The notes beneath the pieces were generated by a model, which worked only from the letters and a program-made list of their open reading frames with translations, ran no database searches and had not been told where the DNA came from. Source: Prolixibacteraceae bacterium JC049 (GTDB lineage: Bacteria; Bacteroidota; Bacteroidia; Bacteroidales; Prolixibacteraceae). From it: 64,000 nt of DNA. The stretch spans positions 124,001 through 188,000 of the forward strand of contig SACZ01000005.1 in the NCBI GenBank assembly GCA_023369685.1. The letters are read 5' to 3'. Below are positions 1 through 8,084 of this stretch, one piece after another. How positions within the stretch are numbered: position 1 is the stretch's first letter; each line of letters opens with the position of its first letter. The translations under genes were made by a program, and so were the position numbers.

Positions 1-1223
1 CTTGCTTTTCTTTTTTCCCCTTGAATGTACAACAACGAAGCATCTGCACTCAAACGATCTGTTAATTTAAAGCTTGCTCCTGCTGAAAGACCAATTTTAT
101 TGGCTCCTGGTGTTTCTGGAGTATACTTATCGGCTCTTGTAGGAGTTTCGTCATAATAGAATCCAGCTCTCAAATCCAAACGATCGTTGGCTTTATACTC
201 TGCTCCAATTCTGTAAGTCAATGAGTTTTTCCAATCTTTAGGAGTAGTAAGAGGCACTGCTGGCTGATTCGCATTTTGACTATTGGTAAATGTGAAAGTC
301 AGATTTTTGTATGCATCCCAGAATACGTAGTTTACATCTGCTGCAACAGTCCAACGATCTCCAAAGCGATATGCCAAACCTAAATTCAATGTTCCTGCCA
401 ATGGTAATTCAGTCTCTAACTCATCTGAATTAAGTACCAAATAAGTTCCCATAGCTTGGGGATTTACTTGTCCGGCTTGCTGTAAAAATCCAACAAACTG
501 TGGATCAACCTGAGCTTTTGAGTCTCCCTCAACATTTACTTTCACCTCACTTCTGTAGCTAATACCTGCCGAGAAACGATCTTTCTGGTAGTACATACCT
601 ACATTAAAACCAAACTCTACTGCCGAACCTGATAATTCAATCGATCCATCAGGTAATACAACCGGAGAAGTTGGGTTAGCAGGGTTTACAATCTGTTGCG
701 GTACAGCTCTGTTCAATTCGAATGATCCTAAAGCAATGATTGGACCACCACCAATACTGAAGTTGTCAGTAATTCGGTACGAAACCGTTGGTTGAATATA
801 GATGGCACTTAATGAAATATCCTGAACCAAATATTTACCAGGCCAATCTTTTCCCCAATCCAAAGAGTTTCCATATGGAGAATAAGCTCCAATACCTAAC
901 GCCAATTTATCCGATACTTTTCCCGCAGCATAGAAATAAAATGGTGTTTTTGGAGTCAACTCACTATCAATATCTTTTCCGTAACCTTTAAAGTTGTTGG
1001 TGATCAATGTAATTGAAGTTCCGGCAGTAACACTAAAATTCATTGGCATAGTGGCCAAAGCTCCCGGGTTGAACTGCAAACTACTTGCATCCCAGTTTAA
1101 TGCTACACCTGTGTGTCCCATACCTACTTGTTTGTTTCCCTGTACGTTTACAGCAAAACCTTCGGCAAAAACATTGCTTGCTCCAAAAGCCAGAGCAATA
1201 ACTAAAAATAACCTCCTAAGCAT
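1..1223 (-). CDS. OmpP1/FadL-family outer-membrane transporter, 3' end outside the window
   Basis: This is the N-terminal 407 codons of an outer-membrane beta-barrel of the FadL/TodX/OmpP1 family, which passes hydrophobic compounds such as long-chain fatty acids across the outer membrane. It starts at an ATG (1221-1223) followed by a signal peptide (MLRRLFLVIALAFGASNVFA) and the family-typical start of the mature protein, EGFAVNVQGNKQVGMGHTG, then the pattern ASSLQFNPGALATM. The reading frame stays open to base 1, where the residues DRLSADASLLYIQGEKRK match the usual final barrel strands, so only a short tail is missing. It is monocistronic as far as can be seen and divergent from the fic gene. 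Substrate is not predictable from sequence; family assignment is secure. Confidence 0.9.
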   Translation of the reverse strand, partial: MLRRLFLVIALAFGASNVFAEGFAVNVQGNKQVGMGHTGVALNWDASSLQFNPGALATMPMNFSVTAGTSITLITNNFKGYGKDIDSELTPKTPFYFYAAGKVSDKLALGIGAYSPYGNSLDWGKDWPGKYLVQDISLSAIYIQPTVSYRITDNFSIGGGPIIALGSFELNRAVPQQIVNPANPTSPVVLPDGSIELSGSAVEFGFNVGMYYQKDRFSAGISYRSEVKVNVEGDSKAQVDPQFVGFLQQAGQVNPQAMGTYLVLNSDELETELPLAGTLNLGLAYRFGDRWTVAADVNYVFWDAYKNLTFTFTNSQNANQPAVPLTTPKDWKNSLTYRIGAEYKANDRLDLRAGFYYDETPTRADKYTPETPGANKIGLSAGASFKLTDRLSADASLLYIQGEKRKA

Positions 1224-1456
1224 AATAGTTCTAATTTGATTTTGGAAGGCAATATATGGTTAAGCACCTAAATCATGTGTCTTATCTATAGTCAAGGAAT
1301 TGCTGGAAAGTCGCCAATACAAACAACAAAAGGCATTTAGCGTAACGTAATTATTTTTTTCGAATTAAATGCTAAGATGTTCTATTTCAGAACTATTAAA
1401 TTTTTAATACTTTTGAAACAATTAAAGGTTCATTATTCAATCTTAACCCAATTGCC

Positions 1457-2587
1457 TTGAATAGTAATTCTTCCACATATTTCGAAACCCAATCTTATTT
1501 GGAGTCTTATAAGAGCTTTGTGCCTGTTTTTATCAATTCCAACTTCGAATGGAAAGATAAACACATCAACATGTTGCTTGAACAAGCATCCATTAAAGTG
1601 GGCGAATTAAATATTCATGCAACTCTGGCAGAAGATCGATCAATACTTATTCACCATTTATTATTACGCGAAGCCATAGCCAGTAACTTAATGGAAGGTA
1701 TTCAGTCGAACTTCTCATCTTATTTTTCTCAACCACCTAATGCAAACGACGAAGCTTATTCCAGCTGGTTAGAGAATTATAATTATATGAATTCAGTTTT
1801 CTGGGGAGTGAATGAACTCAAGCGTTATCCGCTTTCATTACGAATGATTAAGAAAACGCACCAAATTCAATTTGCCAATCAGCCATTTCATCCTGAATGG
1901 GGAGGCAAATTACGCATGGAAATGCCAGTCGATCCTCATGATGACAGTTTCACTCCTCCTGGCAGAAACGAGCTTCGCCGACTAATTAATGACGCGAAAC
2001 GATTTTGGAACAACGATGATCTGGAATTACCACAATTGGTAAAAATGGCAATCTCGCTATTTCAGTTCGAAAACATTCTTCCTTTTGTCTCAGGTAATGG
2101 TCGCACTGCACGTACCTTAATGATTCTTCAGTTAATCAGTTTGAAATATCTGAAATATCCTGTGCTTTCGTTATCGGTAGTGATGAACAGAAACCGAATG
2201 GAATATTACCACCGTCTGAACCAGGTAAGATCAAAAAATGACATTGAACAATGGATACGCTTCTTTTTAAATTGTATTATCGAATCCACAGAGGAAAATA
2301 TACAATTAATTAAGAGCTATCAATCTTTAAAAGGAAGTATTCAGAACATCATTACTTCTGAAATTGGTTTAAAACGACATAAAGCCGCTTCTCAATTATT
2401 AAATACTTTATGTCGAAAACCAATTATTACTGTTGCTGAAATTGCAGAAGAACTGGAAATAAGTTTTCAGGCTGCCAACTTGCTGGTTCGTGAGTTTGAA
2501 AAACTGAATATTATTCAGGTAAACGATTCGGCAAAAAGAAATCGAATTTTCTATTTCACTCAACTCATTGCCATTTTTCAGTTCTAA
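1457..2587 (+). CDS. Fic-domain protein with degenerate active site and C-terminal winged helix
   Basis: Fic proteins usually transfer AMP from ATP to target proteins. Visible order: Fic N-terminal domain (about 1-100) with the inhibitory motif S-N-L-M-E-G at 76-81; Fic core (about 110-260) with motif L-P-F-V-S-G-N-G-R-T-A-R at 208-219; a winged-helix domain (about 305-370). The canonical motif is HxFx(D/E)GNGRxxR, so position 208, the catalytic His, is Leu (codon CTT at 2078-2080), and the acidic residue is Ser212; the phosphate-binding GNGR is intact. It may have no AMP-transfer activity or a different one. The start used is TTG at 1457; the next Met is residue 39, so the true start is uncertain. 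It lies alone between fadL (divergent) and dnaK. Confidence 0.85.
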   Translation: MNSNSSTYFETQSYLESYKSFVPVFINSNFEWKDKHINMLLEQASIKVGELNIHATLAEDRSILIHHLLLREAIASNLMEGIQSNFSSYFSQPPNANDEAYSSWLENYNYMNSVFWGVNELKRYPLSLRMIKKTHQIQFANQPFHPEWGGKLRMEMPVDPHDDSFTPPGRNELRRLINDAKRFWNNDDLELPQLVKMAISLFQFENILPFVSGNGRTARTLMILQLISLKYLKYPVLSLSVVMNRNRMEYYHRLNQVRSKNDIEQWIRFFLNCIIESTEENIQLIKSYQSLKGSIQNIITSEIGLKRHKAASQLLNTLCRKPIITVAEIAEELEISFQAANLLVREFEKLNIIQVNDSAKRNRIFYFTQLIAIFQF

Positions 2588-2606
2588 ACTGTCATTTTTG
2601 ACTTTT

Positions 2607-2623
2607 TGGCAGAAACTCTGCCA
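2607..2623. repeat. 7-bp inverted repeat upstream of dnaK
   Basis: TGGCAGA-aac-TCTGCCA, a perfect 7-bp inverted repeat with a 3-bp spacer, lies 20 bp after the fic stop and about 170 bp before dnaK. There is no T-tract on the plus side, so it is a poor terminator for fic. It could be an operator or activator site for the promoter region that follows; that is inference only. Confidence 0.4.
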
Positions 2624-2686
2624 CGAAAAATGGTCTTCCCCTCCAATTCTGTGTCAATATTTCCACCGATGACATACTTTTTCTTG

Positions 2687-2702
2687 TGGCACGGTCATTG
2701 AT
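2687..2702 (+). promoter_or_regulatory. Sigma-54-like -24/-12 element upstream of dnaK
   Basis: TGGCACG-GTCA-TTGAT matches the sigma-54 consensus TGGCACG-N4-TTGCW at every fixed position except the C of the -12 GC, which is A. Spacing is exact. It sits 90 bp before the dnaK start. The window also encodes a sigma-54-type AAA+ response regulator, so such promoters are plausible in this genome. The A in the -12 GC is a serious weakness. Confidence 0.35.
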
Positions 2703-2755
2703 TAGAGTGAAACCGTATTCGCAAGAGTACATAACAACCATCAGCGTTGTTTAAA

Positions 2756-2763
2756 TAAATTTG
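2756..2763 (+). promoter_or_regulatory. Bacteroidota -7 element (TAnnTTTG) for dnaK
   Basis: TAAATTTG fits the Bacteroidota housekeeping -7 consensus TAnnTTTG and lies 28 bp before the dnaK ATG. No convincing TTTG -33 box is seen at the expected distance. Confidence 0.4.
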
Positions 2764-2791
2764 TAAACATTAATTAAGATACATAGAAGAA

Positions 2792-4714
2792 ATGGGAAAG
2801 ATTATTGGAATTGACTTAGGAACCACCAACTCGTGTGTTTCTGTTATGGAGGGTAACGAGCCCGTTGTTATTCCTAATAGCGAAGGACACCGTACTACTC
2901 CATCAATTATTGGATTTGTTGAAAACGGAGAGCGTAAAATTGGTGAACCAGCAAAACGTCAGGCAATCACCAACCCAGCAAAAACAATATACTCTATCAA
3001 ACGCTTCATGGGAGAACGTTTTGATGCTCTATCAAAAGAGGTTAAGCGTGTTCCTTATCAAGTAGTTTCTGGAGACAACAACACTCCACGTGTAAAAATT
3101 GACGACCGTCTATATTCTCCACAGGAAATTTCGGCAATGACTCTTCAGAAAATGAAGAAAACAGCTGAAGATTACCTTGGACAAGAAGTTACTGAAGCAG
3201 TTATTACTGTTCCTGCTTACTTTAACGATGCACAACGCCAAGCTACAAAAGAAGCAGGTGAGATTGCAGGTCTTCAAGTTCGTCGTATTATCAACGAGCC
3301 TACAGCTGCATCATTGGCTTACGGTTTAGATAAGATGGACAGAGATATGAAAATCGCAGTATTCGACCTTGGTGGTGGTACTTTCGATATTTCAATTCTT
3401 GAATTAGGTGACGGTGTATTCGAAGTAAAATCAACTGACGGTGATACACACCTTGGTGGTGACGACTTCGATGATGTAATCATCAACTGGTTGGCTGACG
3501 AATTCTTAAAAGAAGAAGGAATTGACTTACGTCAAGACCCAATGGCACTTCAGCGTTTGAAAGAAGCTGCTGAAAAAGCAAAAATTGAGCTTTCAAGTGG
3601 TACTTCTACTGAAATCAACTTGCCATATATCATGCCAGTTAACGGAATTCCAAAGCACTTGGTTAAGTCACTTTCACGTGCACAATTCGAGCAATTAGCT
3701 GATACTTTAATTCAAAATACCATCGAACCATGTCGTCGTGCATTGCAAAACGCTGGTTTGTCTACTTCTGATATTGATGAGGTAATTCTTGTAGGTGGAT
3801 CTACTCGTATTCCTTCTATTCAGCAGAAAGTAAAAGAGTTCTTCGGTAAAGAAGCTTCAAAAGGGGTTAACCCAGATGAGGTAGTTGCTGTAGGAGCTGC
3901 AATTCAAGGTGGTGTACTAACAGGTGAAGTAAAAGACGTACTTCTACTTGACGTTACTCCTCTTTCATTAGGTATTGAAACAATGGGTGGTGTAATGACT
4001 AAACTTATCGAGTCGAACACTACTATTCCTTCGAAGAAAACTGAGACATTCTCTACTGCTGCTGACAACCAGCCTTCAGTTGAGATTCACATTCTTCAGG
4101 GAGAGCGCCCAATGGCTGCTGGAAACAAAACAATCGGACGTTTCCACTTAGACGGAATTCCACCAGCACCACGCGGAGTACCTCAAATTGAAGTAACTTT
4201 CGATATCGATGCCAATGGTATCCTAAGTGTTTCGGCAAAAGATAAAGCAACTGGAAAATCACAATCAATCCGTATTGAAGCTTCTTCTGGATTGTCTGAC
4301 GATGAAATCCAGAAAATGAAAGCTGAAGCTGAAGCTAATGCTGAAGCTGATAAGCAAACAAAAGAGCGTGTTGATAAGTTGAACCAGGCTGACAGCATGA
4401 TTTTCCAAACTGAAAAGCAATTGAAAGAGTTTGGCGACAAACTTCCTGCTGATAAAAAGCAACCAATTGAAGCTGCTTTAGCAGAATTGAAAGAGGCTCA
4501 CTCGAAACAAGATATTGAGGCTATCGATACTTCAATGGCTAAATTGAATGAGATCTTCCAGGCTGCTTCTCAGGAAATGTACAATGCACAACAGCAAGCT
4601 GGTGGTCAAGCAGGACCTCAAGGCGGACCACAGGCAGGACCACAAGGTGCTCCTAACAACGGTCAAGCTGGTGCCGACGAAGTAACAGATGTTGACTTTG
4701 AAGAAGTAAAATAA
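2792..4714 (+). CDS. dnaK: Molecular chaperone DnaK (Hsp70)
   Basis: Hsp70 chaperone: ATP-driven binding and release of unfolded polypeptides in the cytoplasm, with DnaJ and GrpE. The 640-residue product begins [19 protein letters not shown], the Hsp70 ATPase signature; further signatures are [18 protein letters not shown] and [15 protein letters not shown]. The substrate-binding domain (about 385-505) and helical lid follow. The C-terminal tail is Gly/Gln/Pro-rich ([16 protein letters not shown]) and ends DVDFEEVK, close to the typical EEVK-like end. Length is normal. It is monocistronic with its own promoter region and terminator; neither dnaJ nor grpE is adjacent, as is common in Bacteroidota. 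Confidence 0.99.
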   Translation: MGKIIGIDLGTTNSCVSVMEGNEPVVIPNSEGHRTTPSIIGFVENGERKIGEPAKRQAITNPAKTIYSIKRFMGERFDALSKEVKRVPYQVVSGDNNTPRVKIDDRLYSPQEISAMTLQKMKKTAEDYLGQEVTEAVITVPAYFNDAQRQATKEAGEIAGLQVRRIINEPTAASLAYGLDKMDRDMKIAVFDLGGGTFDISILELGDGVFEVKSTDGDTHLGGDDFDDVIINWLADEFLKEEGIDLRQDPMALQRLKEAAEKAKIELSSGTSTEINLPYIMPVNGIPKHLVKSLSRAQFEQLADTLIQNTIEPCRRALQNAGLSTSDIDEVILVGGSTRIPSIQQKVKEFFGKEASKGVNPDEVVAVGAAIQGGVLTGEVKDVLLLDVTPLSLGIETMGGVMTKLIESNTTIPSKKTETFSTAADNQPSVEIHILQGERPMAAGNKTIGRFHLDGIPPAPRGVPQIEVTFDIDANGILSVSAKDKATGKSQSIRIEASSGLSDDEIQKMKAEAEANAEADKQTKERVDKLNQADSMIFQTEKQLKEFGDKLPADKKQPIEAALAELKEAHSKQDIEAIDTSMAKLNEIFQAASQEMYNAQQQAGGQAGPQGGPQAGPQGAPNNGQAGADEVTDVDFEEVK

Positions 4715-4735
4715 ACCGATTATATTTCGACATCA

Positions 4736-4766
4736 AGCCTCAATCATTGCGATTGGGGCTTTTTTA
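4736..4766 (+). terminator. Intrinsic terminator of dnaK
   Basis: A 10-bp stem (AGCCTCAATC / GATTGGGGCT, one G-T pair) with a 5-nt loop is followed by TTTTTT, 20 bp after the dnaK stop. Confidence 0.9.
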
Positions 4767-4782
4767 TTGCTAGTAACTCCGA

Positions 4783-5724
4783 TTAAATATCGGTATCAAT
4801 AATCAATCCTTCCGGCTTTTTTTTCATTCTGCCAGGAATATTATTTAGTAGTATTGTTGTTAATGCCTCCACTTGCCTTTCTTTTGCCTGGCTTCTTGTT
4901 AATACCAAGCTCACTTCTCGCAAAGGAGGAATTCCGGCAATATCTTTCACCCAATCTTCTAATTCTACGGGAATATCAATAGTTGCCAATTCAGGTATAA
5001 ATGTGATACCTCTTTTGCTTTCTACAATTCTACGCAACGACTCAATGGAGTTCGATTTATACACCAAATGCTCTGTTCCATCTGTTTGTCCCGATAATTG
5101 ACAAATGGAGTTTACCTGGTTTTGAAAACAATTTCCCTCCTGCAAGTACCATAATTGAGAAAAATCGACATCATTTAAGTCTATTTCATCCTTTTGGAAC
5201 AATTCATGACCTTCCGATACATACAAATAAAAGCGTTCGTAAAACAGAGCTCTTTTAATAACTGATCCAGCCTGAATTGGCGTAGTCAGAATACCACAAT
5301 CGATATTTCCTCGCTTCAGTTCTTCTACAATCTCCTCTGTTTTCAATTCCTGAATTTCTAAATGCAACTGAGGATACTTTTTCTGCAAATCATCTATAAA
5401 TAAAGGAACAAGATAAGGAGCAACTGTTGGAATTATTCCAACCCGAAGATGTCCGGCTATCTCCTCACTCATTTCTATGGACAGATCCTTTAGTTCATCT
5501 ACCCGCTGAACAATATCCAAAGCTCTTTCCAGAAAAGCTTCTCCTTCTCGGGTAACCTGAAAAGGTTTCCTACTCCTATCTAATAATCGATAGCCCAACT
5601 CTTCTTCCAGTTTCTGAATTTGTAAAGTAAGTGCCGGCTGTGATATTCCTACTGCCTCGGCAGCCTTCGAAAAGCTTCCATACTTTTCTAAAGCAATGAA
5701 GTAAGTGAATTGATTTAACTGCAT
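4783..5724 (-). CDS. oxyR: Hydrogen-peroxide sensor OxyR, LysR family
   Basis: A 313-residue LysR-type regulator: N-terminal winged HTH (about 1-60, with SKAAEAVGISQPALTLQIQK) and a periplasmic-binding-like effector domain. It has the OxyR redox pair C199 and C208 in LQEGNCFQNQVNSICQLSG, the same spacing and the same numbers as in E. coli OxyR, where peroxide oxidises them to a disulfide that activates transcription. It is transcribed divergently from dps, a classic OxyR target, with about 105 bp between the starts, so the shared intergenic region probably holds its binding site. The gene ends 17 bp from the dnaK terminator, convergent with dnaK. Confidence 0.95.
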   Translation of the reverse strand: MQLNQFTYFIALEKYGSFSKAAEAVGISQPALTLQIQKLEEELGYRLLDRSRKPFQVTREGEAFLERALDIVQRVDELKDLSIEMSEEIAGHLRVGIIPTVAPYLVPLFIDDLQKKYPQLHLEIQELKTEEIVEELKRGNIDCGILTTPIQAGSVIKRALFYERFYLYVSEGHELFQKDEIDLNDVDFSQLWYLQEGNCFQNQVNSICQLSGQTDGTEHLVYKSNSIESLRRIVESKRGITFIPELATIDIPVELEDWVKDIAGIPPLREVSLVLTRSQAKERQVEALTTILLNNIPGRMKKKPEGLIIDTDI

Positions 5725-5782
5725 AATCCATCTTTATAAGCAATACTAATATCGATATAAATTTCATAAATATCAACTATAC

Positions 5783-5790
5783 TATTTTTG
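5783..5790 (+). promoter_or_regulatory. Bacteroidota -7 element for dps
   Basis: TATTTTTG fits TAnnTTTG and lies 41 bp before the dps ATG. The AT-rich oxyR-dps intergenic region around it (5725-5831) is the expected OxyR target; no exact operator can be named by eye. Confidence 0.45.
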
Positions 5791-5831
5791 AATCAGAAAC
5801 AAAACAGAAAACAATTTAAAAGTAAACAGAT

Positions 5832-6299
5832 ATGAAAACTCAAGAATTAAACATCGAAACTAAAAACACTCAAGTTGCTAACCAACTAAATGCACTATTG
5901 GCTAATTACCAGATTTTCTACCAAAATCTCCGTGGATTGCATTGGAATGTAAAAGGTCAATTCTTTTTCGGCTTACATGCAAAATACGAAGAGCTATATA
6001 ACGAAGCTGCTGAAGTTATTGACGAACTAGCCGAAAGAATTCTAATGGTTGGAGGCACACCTCTTCATACTTTCAACGACTACACCCAGCATGCATCTTT
6101 GGTAGCAGTAGAAAATATTTCTGAAGGCAAAGCAGGACTCGAAGCAGTACTTCAAAACAGCAGATATTTATTGGGACAATTTCGTGAAATATTGGACGTA
6201 GCTTCTGAAAACGACGATGAAGGGACTGTTGCACTAATGAGCGACTTGATTGGCTCTACTGAAAAACGCATCTGGATGCTAAACGCCACTTTAAGCTAA
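5832..6299 (+). CDS. dps: Dps-family ferritin-like DNA-protection protein
   Basis: Dps forms 12-subunit shells that oxidise Fe(II) with H2O2 and store it, protecting DNA during oxidative stress or starvation. The 155-residue product has the Dps signature LRGLHWNVKGQFFFGLHAKY, with ferroxidase ligands His37 and Asp64/Glu68 in the intersubunit site (NEAAEVIDELAERI). Length is typical. It lies divergent from oxyR and 39 bp before the peroxiredoxin gene on the same strand, which points to joint peroxide-responsive expression. The N-terminal tail is short with a few lysines, so DNA binding by the tail is uncertain. Confidence 0.95.
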   Translation: MKTQELNIETKNTQVANQLNALLANYQIFYQNLRGLHWNVKGQFFFGLHAKYEELYNEAAEVIDELAERILMVGGTPLHTFNDYTQHASLVAVENISEGKAGLEAVLQNSRYLLGQFREILDVASENDDEGTVALMSDLIGSTEKRIWMLNATLS

Positions 6300-6338
6300 A
6301 ATACAATCATCTATTATAAATTATCAAAACTCATTACC

Positions 6339-7049
6339 ATGGAAACAAGCGTACAAGAAAACAACATCAGCATGCCAAGAATTGGCGATGCAGCTCCTGA
6401 ATTTGAAGCAGTGACAACACAAGGGAATATTAATTTCCCCAGCGATTATAAAGGCAATTGGGTTATTCTTTTCAGTCACCCGGCCGATTTCACGCCAGTA
6501 TGTACCTCTGAATTTATAACTTTCGCTTCGATGGAAGAAAAGTTTGCCAAGGTGAATACAAAACTGGTTGGACTTTCAATCGATGGGCTATACAGCCATA
6601 TCGCATGGCTAAGAACCATCAAAGAAAAAATCGAATACAAAGGGATGAAAGATGTCGAAGTAAAATTCCCTTTGATAGAAGATATAAAGATGGATGTTGC
6701 CCAAAAGTATGGCATGATTCAACCCAATGAAGACTCGACCAAAGCTGTTAGAGCTGTTTTCTTTATCGATCCAAAAGGTGTTATTCGCTCAATGATTTAC
6801 TACCCACTAAGCCTTGGTCGTAATTTCGAAGAATTATACCGTGTGGTAGTTGCCTTGCAAACGTCCGATGAATTTGGCGTAGCAACTCCTGCCGATTGGC
6901 AACCAGGCGATGATGTTATTGTTAGTCCTGCTGGTTCATGCGGCACTGCGCAAGAGCGAATGGAAAGCGATGAAATGAATTGCCAGGATTGGTTCTTCTG
7001 CACCAAGAAACTAGATAAACAAACCGTATTGGACAAAATAATTAATTAG
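6339..7049 (+). CDS. Prx6-type peroxiredoxin
   Basis: A thiol peroxidase reducing H2O2 and organic peroxides in the cytoplasm. The peroxidatic Cys is C55 in the motif HPADFTPVCTSEF. The 236-residue length and C-terminal arm are those of the Prx6 / archaeal thioredoxin-peroxidase group; the tail carries C215 and C221 (CQDWFFC), the same CxxxxxC arrangement as in the archaeal enzymes, where one acts as resolving Cys. An extra C201 lies in GSCGT. It follows dps closely and probably belongs to the same OxyR-controlled unit. Product family is certain; the reductant is unknown. Confidence 0.95.
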   Translation: METSVQENNISMPRIGDAAPEFEAVTTQGNINFPSDYKGNWVILFSHPADFTPVCTSEFITFASMEEKFAKVNTKLVGLSIDGLYSHIAWLRTIKEKIEYKGMKDVEVKFPLIEDIKMDVAQKYGMIQPNEDSTKAVRAVFFIDPKGVIRSMIYYPLSLGRNFEELYRVVVALQTSDEFGVATPADWQPGDDVIVSPAGSCGTAQERMESDEMNCQDWFFCTKKLDKQTVLDKIIN

Positions 7050-7069
7050 CATTTTATTCAATAAATAGT

Positions 7070-7099
7070 AAAAAGCAGTTGGAACATTTCAGCTGCTTT
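7070..7099. terminator. Hairpin after the peroxiredoxin gene
   Basis: AAAAGCAGtTG...CAgCTGCTTTT forms a long A/T-flanked stem 20 bp after the peroxiredoxin stop, with T-runs on the plus strand (TTTTCTGTTTTCTG). It probably terminates the dps-prx transcript. Confidence 0.7.
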
Positions 7100-7202
7100 T
7101 CTGTTTTCTGTACTAACTAAATTGTACCAATAATTTGAAAAGCAATTGCTGGTAACATTGTCCCCGAATATTATCTTTGTATAAAAGCTGAAAAGAAAAT
7201 TT

Positions 7203-8009
7203 ATGCGATCATACCATTTTATATCTATCCTATTACTGTTTTGCGCAACACACACATCGTTTGCACAAAAGGCAGAGCCAATCAACCAACTTAACGAGAA
7301 CAAACAGAAGCAAGGAAAGTGGATAGTTAAATATAAGAATGGAAGAACCAAATACCAAGGAACCTTCAATGCTGGCAAACCTTATGGAGTAATGAAAAGA
7401 TATTATCCTAAAGGACAGCTTAAGGCAGTGATGCATTTCGATACGATTACACGCATTACACGCACCAAGCTTTATAATCCCAATGGTCAGCTTTTTGCTG
7501 AAGGCAATTTCAAAGATAACAAAAGAGATAGTGTTTGGAGTTATTACTTTGAAGATAGAAAAACAGAAAAGATCAGCTATAAAAAAGGAATGAAATCAGG
7601 TGGCTACATCGTTTTTCATGAAAATGGAGAGTTAAAGATCAAAGCTCATTTTGTAAACGACAGTCTCTCTGGCAACTATTACCGCTACTATCCTTCCGGT
7701 GCCCGTAAATGTGGTTTTAAATACATCAACGGTAAGCGAAACGGACTTTGTATGACCTGGTATGAAAATGGTGAAGTTGAGCTTTCTGGTGGTTATATCA
7801 ATAGTCGCCGACATGGCGACTGGACCTATTTCAAAAGAAATGGAACTCCTAAATACGTTGTAAAATACTTCAAAGGAAAAATTACTAATCCGGAAGTGAT
7901 TAATAAATCGAACCAAAAAGAGTTTGAGGAGTTAGAGAAAAACAAGCTAAAGCTTAAAGATCCGGAAAAGTTTAAAAACAATCCGACTGGAGCTTTCAAG
8001 CGCCCATAG
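7203..8009 (+). CDS. Secreted YwqK/MORN-type repeat protein
   Basis: A 268-residue exported protein with signal peptide (residues 1-21, ending THTSFAQ) followed by about eight 20-24-residue repeats of the form Y-x-N-G-x-x-x-x-x-G-x-[YF] (for example YYPKGQLKAVMHF, YNPNGQLFAEGNF, YYPSGARKCGF, WYENGEVELSGGY). These match the MORN-like repeats annotated as YwqK antitoxin-component domains, but nothing in the context suggests a toxin pair; in Bacteroidota such proteins are mostly periplasmic or surface repeat proteins of unknown role. The C-terminus is Lys-rich. It is followed at 75 bp by a T9SS subtilase on the same strand. Confidence 0.8.
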   Translation: MRSYHFISILLLFCATHTSFAQKAEPINQLNENKQKQGKWIVKYKNGRTKYQGTFNAGKPYGVMKRYYPKGQLKAVMHFDTITRITRTKLYNPNGQLFAEGNFKDNKRDSVWSYYFEDRKTEKISYKKGMKSGGYIVFHENGELKIKAHFVNDSLSGNYYRYYPSGARKCGFKYINGKRNGLCMTWYENGEVELSGGYINSRRHGDWTYFKRNGTPKYVVKYFKGKITNPEVINKSNQKEFEELEKNKLKLKDPEKFKNNPTGAFKRP

Positions 8010-8084
8010 CGAATGCTGTACATCGCGATTCATTGAGATGAATTGAGTATAAGCTTCTGCAAAATCGAATTAAAACCATTAATT

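Noticed and set aside
2607-2623. Inverted repeat after fic as a terminator
   Set aside because: No T-tract follows on the plus strand.
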